The notes under the pieces were generated by a model, which saw only the letters and a list, made by a program, of their open reading frames with translations, did not search any database and was not told where the DNA came from. The translations under genes were made by a program, and so were the position numbers. 64,000 nucleotides of DNA from DATGLG01 sp035294245 (GTDB lineage Bacteria > Pseudomonadota > Alphaproteobacteria > JACZXZ01). Shown piece by piece: positions 1-7,955 of this stretch (position 1 is the stretch's first letter; each line of letters starts with the position of its first letter). The stretch spans positions 1 to 64,000 of the forward strand of contig DATGLG010000004.1 of the NCBI GenBank assembly GCA_035294245.1, read 5' to 3'.

Positions 1-210
1 GCCTGCGGACGCCTCTGCCTCAACCGAAAAAAGGTCAACCTCTCCACCGTCTTCGCCGGCCAGAAGATCGGCATCAAGCAGGTCGACGACAAGCTCTGGC
101 TGGCTAGCTTCATGACTTACGATCTCGGCTACTTCGACGAGAACGCGTGTCGCCTCGAGCCGATCGCTAACCCGTTCGGCAAAAATGTGTTACCTATGTC
201 TCAAGAATAG
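1..210 (+). CDS. IS481-like transposase, C-terminal fragment (5' end outside window)
   Basis: The reading frame is open from the window edge to TAG at 208-210, giving 69 residues. It includes the stretch VNLSTVFAGQKIGIKQVDD, then SFMTYDLGYFDE and NPFGKNVLPMS. I recognise this as the end of integrase-core (DDE) transposases of the IS481 type, downstream of the catalytic domain. The catalytic residues lie outside the window, so it is not possible to say whether the element is intact. The stop is followed at once by a repeated GTTACC(T/C)ATGTCTC motif, which looks like the end of the insertion sequence. Neighbouring tRNA-Ser is on the opposite strand with its 3' end facing this fragment. The family is recalled from memory; the frame and stop are seen directly. 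Confidence 0.7.
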   Translation, partial: ACGRLCLNRKKVNLSTVFAGQKIGIKQVDDKLWLASFMTYDLGYFDENACRLEPIANPFGKNVLPMSQE

Positions 211-227
211 TCCGTTACCCATGTCTC
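189..227. repeat. Two direct copies of GTTACCYATGTCTC at the end of the IS fragment
   Basis: GTTACCTATGTCTC lies at 189-202 and GTTACCCATGTCTC at 214-227: 13 of 14 bases agree, repeat period 25. The first copy overlaps the last transposase codons; the second lies just outside. This is probably the terminal repeat or transposase-binding site of the IS481-like element. The other end of the element is outside the window, so the inverted partner cannot be checked. Confidence 0.6.
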
Positions 228-247
228 CGGTACGGACCATTCTGAAA

Positions 248-341
248 TGGCGGAGCGAGAGGGATTCGAACCCTCGATACGGGTTTAAGCCCGTATGGCG
301 GTTTAGCAAACCGCTGGTTTCAGCCACTCACCCATCGCTCC
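248..341 (-). tRNA. tRNA-Ser (anticodon GCT)
   Basis: On the minus strand the acceptor arm GGAGCGA (341-335) pairs with TCGCTCC (258-252), followed by discriminator G and encoded CCA (250-248). The anticodon arm GCGGTTTGCTAAACCGC gives anticodon GCT, reading AGC/AGU serine codons. A long variable arm (ATACGGGCTTAAACCCGTAT) marks a class II tRNA. The T arm GAGGGTTCGAATCCCTC is perfect. Length is 94 nt with CCA. The gene's 3' end points to the IS fragment at 1-240. Confidence 0.97.
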
Positions 342-633
342 AGGGCCGAATGCGATCTTCCGCGCCCTCGGCGGGGCACGGCGCGGCAGGGTTAATTACC
401 GGGAGCCAGCGGCACTGTCAACGAGGGCATCCCGTCCATCCGCGTTGGGCATCGCGGAAGGCCGAGCAGGCGCCGTGTCAGCCGGCTTGCGTGCCGCGCT
501 GTGGACGTCCCTGCCGAATGGTCTGTAACCGTGTAGAGACGCGTCTCCGGGCGCCCTTCTGCAGTTCACGCAATTTTAAATAATTCCCGAAAAAACTGGG
601 ATCATCGTAGTGGTCTCAGCCTGGGGGCGGGTC

Positions 634-864
634 ATGTCTCTCTCAAAGCGATGCGTCGAGATGCTGATCGACCTGGTCGACAACAAGCTCACCTCGATGC
701 AGGTCTTCGACCGCGAGGATGCGCGCGAGGTCACCATTCTCGAGATCTGCAAGCGCGAGCTCGAGGCGATCATGGAGATGCGCAAGGGCGGCAACGGCGC
801 CGTGGTGCCGTTCCCGCGCAAGGACGCCGGCGCCACCGAGCCGGCGACGCAGGCGGCACTCTGA
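634..864 (+). CDS. Small conserved-looking hypothetical protein (76 aa)
   Basis: Function not recognised. The product is 76 residues, begins MSLSKRCVEMLIDLVDNKL and is mostly acidic/amphipathic helix (about residues 1-50: DREDAREVTILEICKREL), then a Gly/Pro-rich tail. There is no signal peptide, membrane span or metal motif. The ATG at 634 is chosen because it follows a G-rich stretch (GGGGGCGGGTC) and starts the well-folded part; a GTG at 610 would add eight residues. It sits between tRNA-Ser and the convergent PLP enzyme gene (stop 9 bp away). The 290 bp upstream of it, back to the tRNA, hold no other gene I can support. The coding call rests on codon-position GC pattern and helical composition only. 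Confidence 0.6.
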   Translation: MSLSKRCVEMLIDLVDNKLTSMQVFDREDAREVTILEICKRELEAIMEMRKGGNGAVVPFPRKDAGATEPATQAAL

Positions 865-873
865 GCCCCGCGC

Positions 874-2016
874 TCAGCCGAGCGCTTGGTCGAGGTCGGC
901 GATCAGGTCGCCGGCATCCTCGATCCCGATCGAGAGGCGCAGGAGATCGCGTGGCACCGGCGACTCCAGCCCTTCGATGCTGGCGCGATGCTCGATCAGG
1001 CTCTCGACCCCGCCGAGCGAGGTCGCCCGCTTGAAGAGCCGCACCCGCGCCGCCGCGGCGATCGCCGCCGCCTCCCCGCCCCTCACCCGCACCGACAGCA
1101 TGCCGCCGAAGCCGCCCGTCATCTGACGCTTGGCGATCGCGTGGCCGGGATCGTTGCCGAGCCCGGGATAGTGCACGGCGGCGATCCTGCCATGGCCCTG
1201 AAAATGCTCGGCGAGCGCCTGCGCGTTGCGGCAGCAGCGCTCGACGCGCAGATAGAGCGTGCGCATGCCGCGGAGGAGGAGCCAGGCCTCGAAGGGGCCG
1301 AGCACGGCGCCGCCGTCGTGGCGAATGCGGCAAAGACGCTCCCAGAACGCGTCCTGCCGCGCGGTCACGAGGGCGCCGCCGATCACGTCGCTATGGCCGT
1401 TCAGGTATTTGGTGGCGGCGTGCATGACGAGGTCGGCGCCATGGGCAATGGGCCGCGTCAAGACCGGCGTCGCCACTGTGCTGTCGACGGCGAGGCGCGC
1501 GCCGGCCCCATGGGCGAGCTCGGCCCAAGCGGCAATGTCGGTGACCTCCCAGGTGGGGTTGGCCGGGGTCTCGACCCACACCAGCTTGGTGCGGCCCGGC
1601 TTGAGGGCCGCCGACAAGGCCGCCGTATTCCCCGTCGGCACGAAATCCACGGCGAGGCCCCATTCCGCCGCCACCTCCGTCAGCCATTTCCGCAAGCCCC
1701 AATACATCACCGTCTCGGCGACGACATGGTCGCCCGGCTTGAGCGCCTGGAACACCGCCGTCGCCGCCGCCATGCCCGAGGCGAAGAGCAGGCAGCCCTG
1801 CCCGCCTTCGAGGGCGTTGAGCAGGGCCTCGGCCTGGTCATAGCTGGGGTTGTTGTCGCGGCTGTAGCAGAGGCCGTTGCGGTATTGGTTGTCGGGGTCG
1901 CGGAGATAGGTGGTCGAGGGATGGATGGCCGGCACGACGGCGTTGGTCGCCGGATCGATATAGCCGAGAGCCTGGGCGGCGAGGGTGCTGGGCTGGAATG
2001 TCGTGTCCTGGGGCAT
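874..2016 (-). CDS. Cystathionine gamma-synthase/beta-lyase family PLP enzyme
   Basis: 380 residues, the usual length of Cys/Met-metabolism PLP enzymes (fold type I). The Schiff-base lysine is K203 in HAATKYLNGHSDVIGG. The phosphate-binding region is FASGMAA (78-84), and YSRDNNPS (51-58) matches the active-site Tyr-x-Arg loop. The enzyme acts in the cytosol on cystathionine, O-acyl-homoserine or related thiol amino acids. The exact reaction (MetB, MetC or methionine gamma-lyase) cannot be fixed from motifs, so no symbol is given. ATG at 2016 starts the protein; no strong Shine-Dalgarno is visible. It is divergent from the DUF1330/ipdC pair, with about 120 bp between the starts. Confidence 0.88.
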   Translation of the reverse strand: MPQDTTFQPSTLAAQALGYIDPATNAVVPAIHPSTTYLRDPDNQYRNGLCYSRDNNPSYDQAEALLNALEGGQGCLLFASGMAAATAVFQALKPGDHVVAETVMYWGLRKWLTEVAAEWGLAVDFVPTGNTAALSAALKPGRTKLVWVETPANPTWEVTDIAAWAELAHGAGARLAVDSTVATPVLTRPIAHGADLVMHAATKYLNGHSDVIGGALVTARQDAFWERLCRIRHDGGAVLGPFEAWLLLRGMRTLYLRVERCCRNAQALAEHFQGHGRIAAVHYPGLGNDPGHAIAKRQMTGGFGGMLSVRVRGGEAAAIAAAARVRLFKRATSLGGVESLIEHRASIEGLESPVPRDLLRLSIGIEDAGDLIADLDQALG

Positions 2017-2136
2017 GGCTTTCGGGCCGATCTGTTGGGGTGCAGTGGGGCTGGCGGGCGGCGCGCGGGATCAGCATACTGGGCGCGGAGCGGCGGCGCC
2101 AACGGGATCGCCGCGCGGGTATTCGAGGAGGACAGC

Positions 2137-2424
2137 ATGGCGGCCTATGTGATTGCCGACGTCAAGGTGAAGAACCAGGAGACCTACGACACCTATCGCA
2201 AGCAGGTGCTGGCCACGGTCGAGAAGTATGGCGGCCGCTTCGCCGTGCGCGGCGGCGCCGTCGAGCCTCTCGAGGGGGGCTGGAAGCCGGAGCGCATCGT
2301 CGTCCTGGAATTCCCCGACGCCAAGGCCGCCAAGGCCTGGTATGGCTCGAAGGAATATAGCCCGCTCATCCGCCTGCGCCAGAGCGCCTCGGAAGGCCGC
2401 ATCATTCTCGTCGAGGGCGCGTGA
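2137..2424 (+). CDS. DUF1330 family protein
   Basis: 95 residues beginning MAAYVIADVKVKNQETYDTY, the signature of DUF1330 (dimeric alpha/beta ferredoxin-like barrel). The motif VVLEFPDAKAAKAWYGSKEY is typical of the second half of the fold. The biochemical role of the family is not established. GAGGAGGAC ends six bases before ATG 2137, so the start is well supported; a long in-frame 5' extension back to 886 is antisense to the PLP enzyme and is rejected. The ipdC start follows 34 bp after the stop, so both are probably on one transcript. Confidence 0.9.
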   Translation: MAAYVIADVKVKNQETYDTYRKQVLATVEKYGGRFAVRGGAVEPLEGGWKPERIVVLEFPDAKAAKAWYGSKEYSPLIRLRQSASEGRIILVEGA

Positions 2425-2458
2425 GCCCCTGCCGCCGGCAGCGGCCGGGAGCGGCGCC

Positions 2459-4093
2459 GTGATCGTCGCCGAGGCCCTTCTCCATGCCCTCAAGGCGCGC
2501 GGCGCGCGCGAGCTCTTCGGCATTCCCGGCGACTTCGCGCTGCCCTTCTTCAAGGTGGTCGAGGAATCCGGCATCCTGCCCTTCTACTGCCTGAGCCACG
2601 AGCCGGCGGTGGGCTTCGCCGCGGATGCGGCGGCGCGGTTCAATTGCGCCATCGGCGTCGCCGCGGTCACCTATGGTGCCGGCGCCTTCAACATGGTCAA
2701 TGCCGTGGCCGCGGCCTATGCTGAGCGGGTGCCGGTGGCGGTGATCTCGGGGGCGCCGGGGCTCAGCGAGCGCGGCCACGGCCTCCTCGTCCATCACCAG
2801 GCCAAGACCATCGATTCCCAGTATCTCGTCTATCGCGAGATCACCTGCGACCAGGCGCGGCTCGATGACCCAGCAACCGCGCCCCAGGCCATCGCGCGCG
2901 TGCTGAAGAGCTGCCGCGAGCGCTCGCTCCCCGTCTATATCGAGCTGCCGCGCGACCGGGTCAGCGCGACATGCGGGCCAGTGCCCGCCGACGCGCCCTC
3001 CGCGGTGGATGCGGACGCCCTCGCCGCCTGCGCCGAGGAGGTGCTGGCCCATCTCGCCCAGGCAAAGGCCCCGGTGATGATGGTGGACGTGGAGATTCGC
3101 CGCTACGGCATCGAGGACAAGGTGGCGGAGCTGGCGCGCCGCCTCGGCCTGCCGGTGGTGACGAGCTTCATGGGCCGCGGCCTTTTGGCCGAGGCCTCAC
3201 CCCCGCCCCTTGGCACCTATATGGGTATCGCCGGCGACGACGACATCACGCGCATGGTCGAGGACTCCGATGGCCTGCTCCTCCTCGGCGTCATCCTCTC
3301 CGACACCAATTTTGGCGTCTCGCGCCGGACCATCGATCTCCGCCGCACCATCCAGGCCTTCGATGGCCAGGTGAGCCTCGGCTATCACGTCTATCCCAAT
3401 ATTCCGATCACGGCCTTCGTCGAGGCCCTGCTCGCGCGCATCGGCCGGCCCGCGGGCAAGCCCCCGGCGCCGCGGCCGCGCGCCTACCCGACCAAGCTCG
3501 TCGCCGACGAGCGCCCCCTTCATCCCGACGACATCGCCTGCGGCGTCAACGATATGATGGAGCGCCACGGCCTCATGCCGATCGCCGCCGATATGGGCGA
3601 TTGCCTCTTCACCGCCCTCGACATGAAGCAGACGCGCCTCGTCGCCCCCGGCTATTACGCCGGGATGGGCTACGGCGTGCCGGCGGGGCTTGGCGTGCAG
3701 GCGACGACGGGCGAGCGCGTCCTCATCCTCGTCGGCGACGGCGCCTTCCAGATGACGGGCTGGGAGCTCGGCAATTGCCGCCGCTATGGCTGGGATCCCA
3801 TCGTCATCGTCTTCAACAACCAGAGCTGGGAGATGCTGCGCAGCTTCCAGCCGGAATCCCGTTTCAACGACCTCGACGACTGGCACTTCGCCGAAGCCGC
3901 CAACGCCATCGGCGGCGAAGGGGTGCGCGTCGCCACGCGGCGCGAGCTCGCGGCGGCCATCGAGCATGCCGCGACGACGCGCGGCCGCTTCCAGCTCATC
4001 GAGGCGATGATCCCGCGGGGCGCGCTGTCGGGAACACTTGCCCGCTTCGTCGAGGGCATCCGCAAGCGGCGCGAGCAAAGCGCCGTGGCGTAG
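2459..4093 (+). CDS. ipdC: Indolepyruvate/phenylpyruvate decarboxylase (ThDP-dependent)
   Basis: About 544 residues with full ThDP-enzyme architecture. The N-terminal Pyr domain has the catalytic Glu E48 (LSHEPAVGFAADAAAR), the middle domain follows, and the PP domain has the ThDP/Mg motif G426-D427-G428 ... N453-N454. Several segments (FGIPGDFALPFFKV, TYGAGAFNMVNAVA, GDGAFQMTGWELGNCRR) match from memory the phenylpyruvate/indolepyruvate decarboxylase of Azospirillum brasilense. The reaction is decarboxylation of aryl-pyruvates to aldehydes, a step towards phenylacetate or indole-3-acetate. No ATG fits the N-terminus; GTG 2459 is the best start in frame, following a G-rich run. A GTG overlapping the DUF1330 stop (2421) is out of frame. 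The gene is convergent with the exporter gene at 4113. Confidence 0.87.
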   Translation: MIVAEALLHALKARGARELFGIPGDFALPFFKVVEESGILPFYCLSHEPAVGFAADAAARFNCAIGVAAVTYGAGAFNMVNAVAAAYAERVPVAVISGAPGLSERGHGLLVHHQAKTIDSQYLVYREITCDQARLDDPATAPQAIARVLKSCRERSLPVYIELPRDRVSATCGPVPADAPSAVDADALAACAEEVLAHLAQAKAPVMMVDVEIRRYGIEDKVAELARRLGLPVVTSFMGRGLLAEASPPPLGTYMGIAGDDDITRMVEDSDGLLLLGVILSDTNFGVSRRTIDLRRTIQAFDGQVSLGYHVYPNIPITAFVEALLARIGRPAGKPPAPRPRAYPTKLVADERPLHPDDIACGVNDMMERHGLMPIAADMGDCLFTALDMKQTRLVAPGYYAGMGYGVPAGLGVQATTGERVLILVGDGAFQMTGWELGNCRRYGWDPIVIVFNNQSWEMLRSFQPESRFNDLDDWHFAEAANAIGGEGVRVATRRELAAAIEHAATTRGRFQLIEAMIPRGALSGTLARFVEGIRKRREQSAVA

Positions 4094-4112
4094 CTCTCCA
4101 CGTCGCCACTCC

Positions 4113-5342
4113 TCAGTGACCGGCTGCCGACGCCTTGGCCGGCGCCAGCCAGCGCTGGACCGCGAGGCTGAGCACGCCCACGGCTCCCATGGTGCCCGCC
4201 ATCGGCAAGGCGGTGCCGTCGGCCAGCACGCTGATGAGCGTGCCGCTCACCGCACCCATGCCAAATTGCAGCGTGCCCGCAAGCGCCGAGGCGACGCCGG
4301 CGCGCTCGGGAAAAAGCCCCAGGCAGCCGGCCATGCTGTTGGCGCCGACCATGCCGAGGCTGGCGAGGAAGAAGAACATGGGAACGAGCAGTGCGGTGAG
4401 CCCACCCCATTTCGTCGCCGCGACCACGGCAAGAGCGACACCGGCAATGGCGGCCACGAGGATGCCGGCGGCGAGCAGGCGATCGACGCCGTAGCGCAGC
4501 ACGATCCGGCGGTTGAGCAGCGCCGCGAGGATGATGCCGATCACGTTGAGGCCGAAGAGCAGGCCGTAATGCTCGGGGCGCACGCCATAGAGCGTGATGA
4601 AGACATAGGGCGTGCCGGTGAGATAGGCGAAAAGCCCGCCATAGATCAGCGCCCCTGACACAGCATAGCCGATATAGCGCCGGCTCGACAGGGGCACGCC
4701 ATAGCTCAGGAGCATGCTCAGCACCGGCCCGCCGCGGCGGCGCTGATGATGCAGGGTCTCACCCACCGCACCCCAGGTCGCGGCGATACAGAGCAGGCCA
4801 AAGCCGACGAGGAGCAGGAAGATCGCCCGCCAGCTCCACAGCACCAGGAGCTGGCCGCCGACGAGGGGGGCGAAGAGAGGCGCGATCGACATGATCAGCA
4901 CCATGAGCGAGAGCACATGGGCGGCGCGGTCGCGGTCATAGAGGTCGCGCACGATGGCGCGCGCGAGGACAGGCCCGGCGCTGCCCCCAAGCGCCTGGAG
5001 GAAGCGGAAGGCGATGAGGCTCCCAAGGCTATGCGCCAGGGCGCAGCCCAGGCTCGCCAGGGTGAAGAGAACGAGCCCGCCGACGAGGGGGCGGATGCGG
5101 CCGAAACGATCCGCGAGCGGGCCATAGACGAGCTGGGCGGCGCCGAAGCCGAAGAAGAAGGCGCTCAGGGTGAGCTGCGCGTCCGCCACCGCGACGCCGA
5201 GGTCGCGGGCGATTGATGGCAGCGCCGGCAGATACATGTCGATCGACATCGGCCCGAAGGCCGTAAGCATAGCCAGCACGGCGATGCGGAGATTTTCCCG
5301 CGAGGGCTGTGCCGTGCCGCCGGCGGATGCTGTCGTTGTCAT
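4113..5342 (-). CDS. Bcr/CflA-type drug-resistance MFS exporter
   Basis: About 409 residues with twelve predicted membrane helices. Motifs are those of the Bcr/CflA branch of the 12-TM drug:H+ antiporters: SIDMYLPALPSIARDL in the first helix region and GPLADRFGRIRPLVGG (MFS motif A) between TM2 and TM3. It likely exports hydrophobic drugs or small metabolites across the inner membrane; the substrate is unknown. ATG 5342 places the first helix about 20 residues in; a GTG at 5387 would add 15 residues (MTLPDSPTPS...). Neither has a clear ribosome-binding site. It is convergent with ipdC (20 bp apart). Confidence 0.88.
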   Translation of the reverse strand: MTTTASAGGTAQPSRENLRIAVLAMLTAFGPMSIDMYLPALPSIARDLGVAVADAQLTLSAFFFGFGAAQLVYGPLADRFGRIRPLVGGLVLFTLASLGCALAHSLGSLIAFRFLQALGGSAGPVLARAIVRDLYDRDRAAHVLSLMVLIMSIAPLFAPLVGGQLLVLWSWRAIFLLLVGFGLLCIAATWGAVGETLHHQRRRGGPVLSMLLSYGVPLSSRRYIGYAVSGALIYGGLFAYLTGTPYVFITLYGVRPEHYGLLFGLNVIGIILAALLNRRIVLRYGVDRLLAAGILVAAIAGVALAVVAATKWGGLTALLVPMFFFLASLGMVGANSMAGCLGLFPERAGVASALAGTLQFGMGAVSGTLISVLADGTALPMAGTMGAVGVLSLAVQRWLAPAKASAAGH

Positions 5343-5451
5343 CGAAGGTTTGTATGGAGAAGGGGTCGGGCTGTCAGGCAAGGTCACGTCTCTGCGCTAT
5401 CGGCTGGGTCGCGCTGAACCCGACGCCCCGGTCGAGCTTCCAATTCTGGCT

Positions 5452-5590
5452 GTCGTGCCCGGGCCGGCCGCCAAGGCCGAGTCCCGGGCATCCACGTGGC
5501 GTCGTGACTCGAAGAAGACGTGGACGCGCGGGACGTGAAGCTTGTCCTCGGGCCGGCCATCGGCCGGACCCGGGGGCCCGCGCGTGACGA
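5452..5590. repeat. Composite palindromic intergenic repeat (RIME-like)
   Basis: The gap between the exporter and the glutathione transferase holds two adjoining hairpin-forming units. Unit 1 has TGCCCGGG (5456-5463) pairing with CCCGGGCA (5483-5490). Unit 2 runs from about CGCGCGGGAC (5526) to GTCCGGC/CCCGCGCG (5565-5584), with an inner GGCCGGCCATCGGCCGG palindrome. The pattern (gtcgtgcccgggc ... cccgggcatccacg) is like the short palindromic intergenic mosaic elements known from Rhizobiales chromosomes. No coding sequence is supported in 5388-5727. Assignment to a named family is from memory. Confidence 0.6.
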
Positions 5591-5727
5591 TCAAGCCGAG
5601 CCCAAAGCCTGTTCCTCTGCACACGGGATTGCTCAACTGGACAATCGGGGCTGGACTCGCGAGCTTCAGTTGGAACGATGACTTTCAAGGTTGGGAATAC
5701 CGCAACCTGCGAAGCACGCCGCCGCCC

Positions 5728-6423
5728 CTATCGCCGCTGATATTGGGCGGCGCCGAAGAGGACCTCCTTGGCCTTCTGGTCGGTCGCCACGTCGCGGCGC
5801 AGATCGGCGAGAACCTTCACCCCGCGCTGCACGGCGGCGCGCGCCTCGATCGCGACGAACCAGCGCTTCACATTGGGGAACTCGTCGAACTCGTGTCCCT
5901 GGTTCTTGATCGAGCGCGTCCAGGGCCAGGTGGCGATGTCGGCGATGGTGTATTCCGCGCCGGCGAGATAGGCGTTGTTCGCAAGGCGCTTGTCCATGAC
6001 GCCATAGAGCCGCCCCGCCTCGTTAGTGTAGCGCTTGATGGCGTAGTCGATCTTCTCGGGGGCGTAGTTGCGGAAGTGGTGGGCCTGGCCGAACATGGGG
6101 CCGATCCCGCCCATCTGGAACATCAGCCATTGCAGCGTGGCATAGCGGCCCCGCGGCTCTTTGGGCAGAAATTTGCCCGCCTTCTCCGCGAGATAGATGA
6201 GGATGGCGCCGGACTCGAAGAGGGAGATGGGCTGGCCGCCGGGACCGTCGCTGTCGGTGATGGCGGGAATCTTGTTGTTGGGGCTGATGGCGAGGAATTC
6301 CGGCTTGAACTGGTCGCCCTGGCCGATATCGACGGCATGAATGTTGTAGGGCAGCCCGCATTCCTCGAGCATGATGTGGATCTTGTGGCCATTGGGCGTC
6401 GCCCAACTATAGACGTCGATCAT
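5728..6423 (-). CDS. yfcG: Glutathione S-transferase, YfcG/YghU (Nu) class
   Basis: 231 residues. The N-terminal thioredoxin-fold domain starts MIDVYSWATPNGHKI; T9 and N11 match the glutathione-activating residues of E. coli YfcG. The cis-proline loop SPNNKIPAI and the glutathione-carboxylate motif E70-S71-G-A follow. The C-terminal helical domain runs from about residue 95 (PMFGQAHHF, ADIATWPW). The family shows disulfide reductase activity towards glutathione disulfides. A strong Shine-Dalgarno (GAGGAGGAGGG) lies just upstream of ATG 6423, so a longer frame reaching 6705 is rejected. The ISNCY-type element begins about 190 bp upstream and may have separated the gene from its original neighbour. 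Confidence 0.92.
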   Translation of the reverse strand: MIDVYSWATPNGHKIHIMLEECGLPYNIHAVDIGQGDQFKPEFLAISPNNKIPAITDSDGPGGQPISLFESGAILIYLAEKAGKFLPKEPRGRYATLQWLMFQMGGIGPMFGQAHHFRNYAPEKIDYAIKRYTNEAGRLYGVMDKRLANNAYLAGAEYTIADIATWPWTRSIKNQGHEFDEFPNVKRWFVAIEARAAVQRGVKVLADLRRDVATDQKAKEVLFGAAQYQRR

Positions 6424-6692
6424 CGTCCCTCCTCCTCGGTCTTGCGCCCTGAGATCGCTCCGGCCTCGCCAAAGGCAAGCTCCCGTGGCCCCGCGGCCGG
6501 CCCCCCGGCACAGGACCTTCCGGAAATCCGAAGCAGATGAAAGGGCTTGCAGGTTAGAGGGGGCGCAGCTTAGCCGAAGGAATGGAGGGCGGGCAATGGC
6601 GTATCCTATCTTTGTAGTTAGCTCGTGATCTGACCGGTTTTCGTGACGCGTGATTTGTCCGGTTTTTGAATCGCTCCAAAAGGGAGCGAGCG

Positions 6693-7955
6693 ATGGGGCG
6701 GGCAAGGACGTTGCAGGAGATCCGGGTGCTGCGGTTCGAGGCGTTGTTGGATCGGCACGAGCGCGGTGAGCTGAGCCAGGGGGAGGCGGCGGAGCTGCTG
6801 GGGATGAGCGAGCGGACGTTCCGGCGTCATCGCGATCGCTACCGTGAGGACGGGGTCGAGGGGCTGCGCGACCGCCGGCTCGGCAAGCCGTCGAGCCGGC
6901 GGGCGGCGGTGGCGGAGATCCAGCGGATGCTGGGCCTTTACCGCGAAGAGTATGGCGACTTCACGGTGAAGCACTTCCACGAGCAGCTGGTGAAGCGCCA
7001 CGACTACAAGCTCGGCTACACGGTGACGCGATTGGCCTTGCACGCGGCCGGACTGGTGCGGCCGGCGCCGCGCCGCTCGACGCACCGCAAGAAGCGGCCG
7101 CGCCGGCCGCTGCCGGGGATGATGCTGCATCAGGACGCCTCGCGCTTTGCCTGGCTGCCCGGCGAGGCGCGGCAATACGACCTGGTGGTGACGCTCGACG
7201 ATGCCACCAGCGAGATCTACTCCGCCATCCTGGTCGCCGAGGAAGGCACGGGCTCGACCTTCAGGGCGCTCGCCGAAGTGATCGCGGCGAAAGGCCTGTT
7301 CTGCGCCCTCTACACGGATCGTGGCTCGCATTACTTCCACACCCCGGAAGCGGGCGGCCAGGTGTCGAGCCGCCATCTGACCCAGGTCGGACGGGCGCTG
7401 GCGCAGCTCGGCATCAAGCACATCGCCGCCTATTCGCCGGAAGCGCGCGGGCGCAGCGAGCGCGTCTTCCGGACCTTGCAGGATCGCCTGCCCAAGGAGA
7501 TGCGCCTGGCCGGGATCGCCACCCTCGAGGCCGCCAACCGCTGGCTGGCGACGCATTACATCGCCGCCCACAACGCCCGCTTCGCCGTTCCCGCCGAGCA
7601 GGCCGGCACCGCCTTCACGCCCGATGCCAAAGGCCTCGCCCGCGAGGTCTTGACCATCCAGGAGGAGCGCCGGGTCGGCAACGACAACACGGTCAAATGG
7701 CGCCGCCTCGTCCTGCAGATCCCGCCCAGCCCGCTGCGCCCCCACTTCGTCCGCGCCAGCGTCCGCGTCCAGGAATATCCCGACGGCGCGATCGCCCTCT
7801 TCCACGGCCCGCACCGCCTCGCCGACTACGATGCGGCCGGCCGCCTCCTCGCCTCACCCCTGAGTGCGCCGCCTAAGCCGCTTCGCCGGCGCAACGGCTG
7901 TGGACAAGCCTCCGGCTTGCCCACAGCCCCAACCACAGCAGAAGCGGTCATTTGA
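6693..7955 (+). CDS. ISNCY family transposase
   Basis: 420 residues. An N-terminal helix-turn-helix (about 28-50: SQGEAAELLGMSERTFRRHR) is followed by a DDE integrase core. Probable catalytic residues are D148 (LHQDASRF), D209 (LYTDRGSHYF) and E256 (ARGRSERVF). The spacing and the sentence-like motifs TLDDATSEIYSA and GRALAQLGI are those of the ISNCY/IS1202-like group as I remember it. ATG 6693 is preceded by AGGGAGCGAG; an upstream TTG at 6666 lies in the terminal repeat region and is less likely. The frame is uninterrupted, so the enzyme may be active. Confidence 0.92.
   Translation: MGRARTLQEIRVLRFEALLDRHERGELSQGEAAELLGMSERTFRRHRDRYREDGVEGLRDRRLGKPSSRRAAVAEIQRMLGLYREEYGDFTVKHFHEQLVKRHDYKLGYTVTRLALHAAGLVRPAPRRSTHRKKRPRRPLPGMMLHQDASRFAWLPGEARQYDLVVTLDDATSEIYSAILVAEEGTGSTFRALAEVIAAKGLFCALYTDRGSHYFHTPEAGGQVSSRHLTQVGRALAQLGIKHIAAYSPEARGRSERVFRTLQDRLPKEMRLAGIATLEAANRWLATHYIAAHNARFAVPAEQAGTAFTPDAKGLAREVLTIQEERRVGNDNTVKWRRLVLQIPPSPLRPHFVRASVRVQEYPDGAIALFHGPHRLADYDAAGRLLASPLSAPPKPLRRRNGCGQASGLPTAPTTAEAVI
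7896..7928. repeat. Strong 15-bp-stem hairpin at the 3' end of the transposase gene
   Basis: GGCTGTGGACAAGCC (7896-7910) and GGCTTGCCCACAGCC (7914-7928) pair with one mismatch around a TCC loop. It lies inside the last transposase codons, about 70 bp from the right end of the element. One arm reads TTGTCCACA on the minus strand, one base from the DnaA-box consensus TTATNCACA. It could limit read-through transcription into the IS or mark the end for the transposase. Confidence 0.65.

Noticed and set aside
185..583. Plus-strand frame through tRNA-Ser
   Set aside because: It crosses a well-formed tRNA gene and has no recognisable content.
886..2136. Long 5' extension of the DUF1330 frame
   Set aside because: Runs antisense to the PLP enzyme; the real start has a strong ribosome site at 2137.
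2421..2423. GTG overlapping the DUF1330 stop as ipdC start
   Set aside because: It is not in the ipdC frame (38 bases from GTG 2459).
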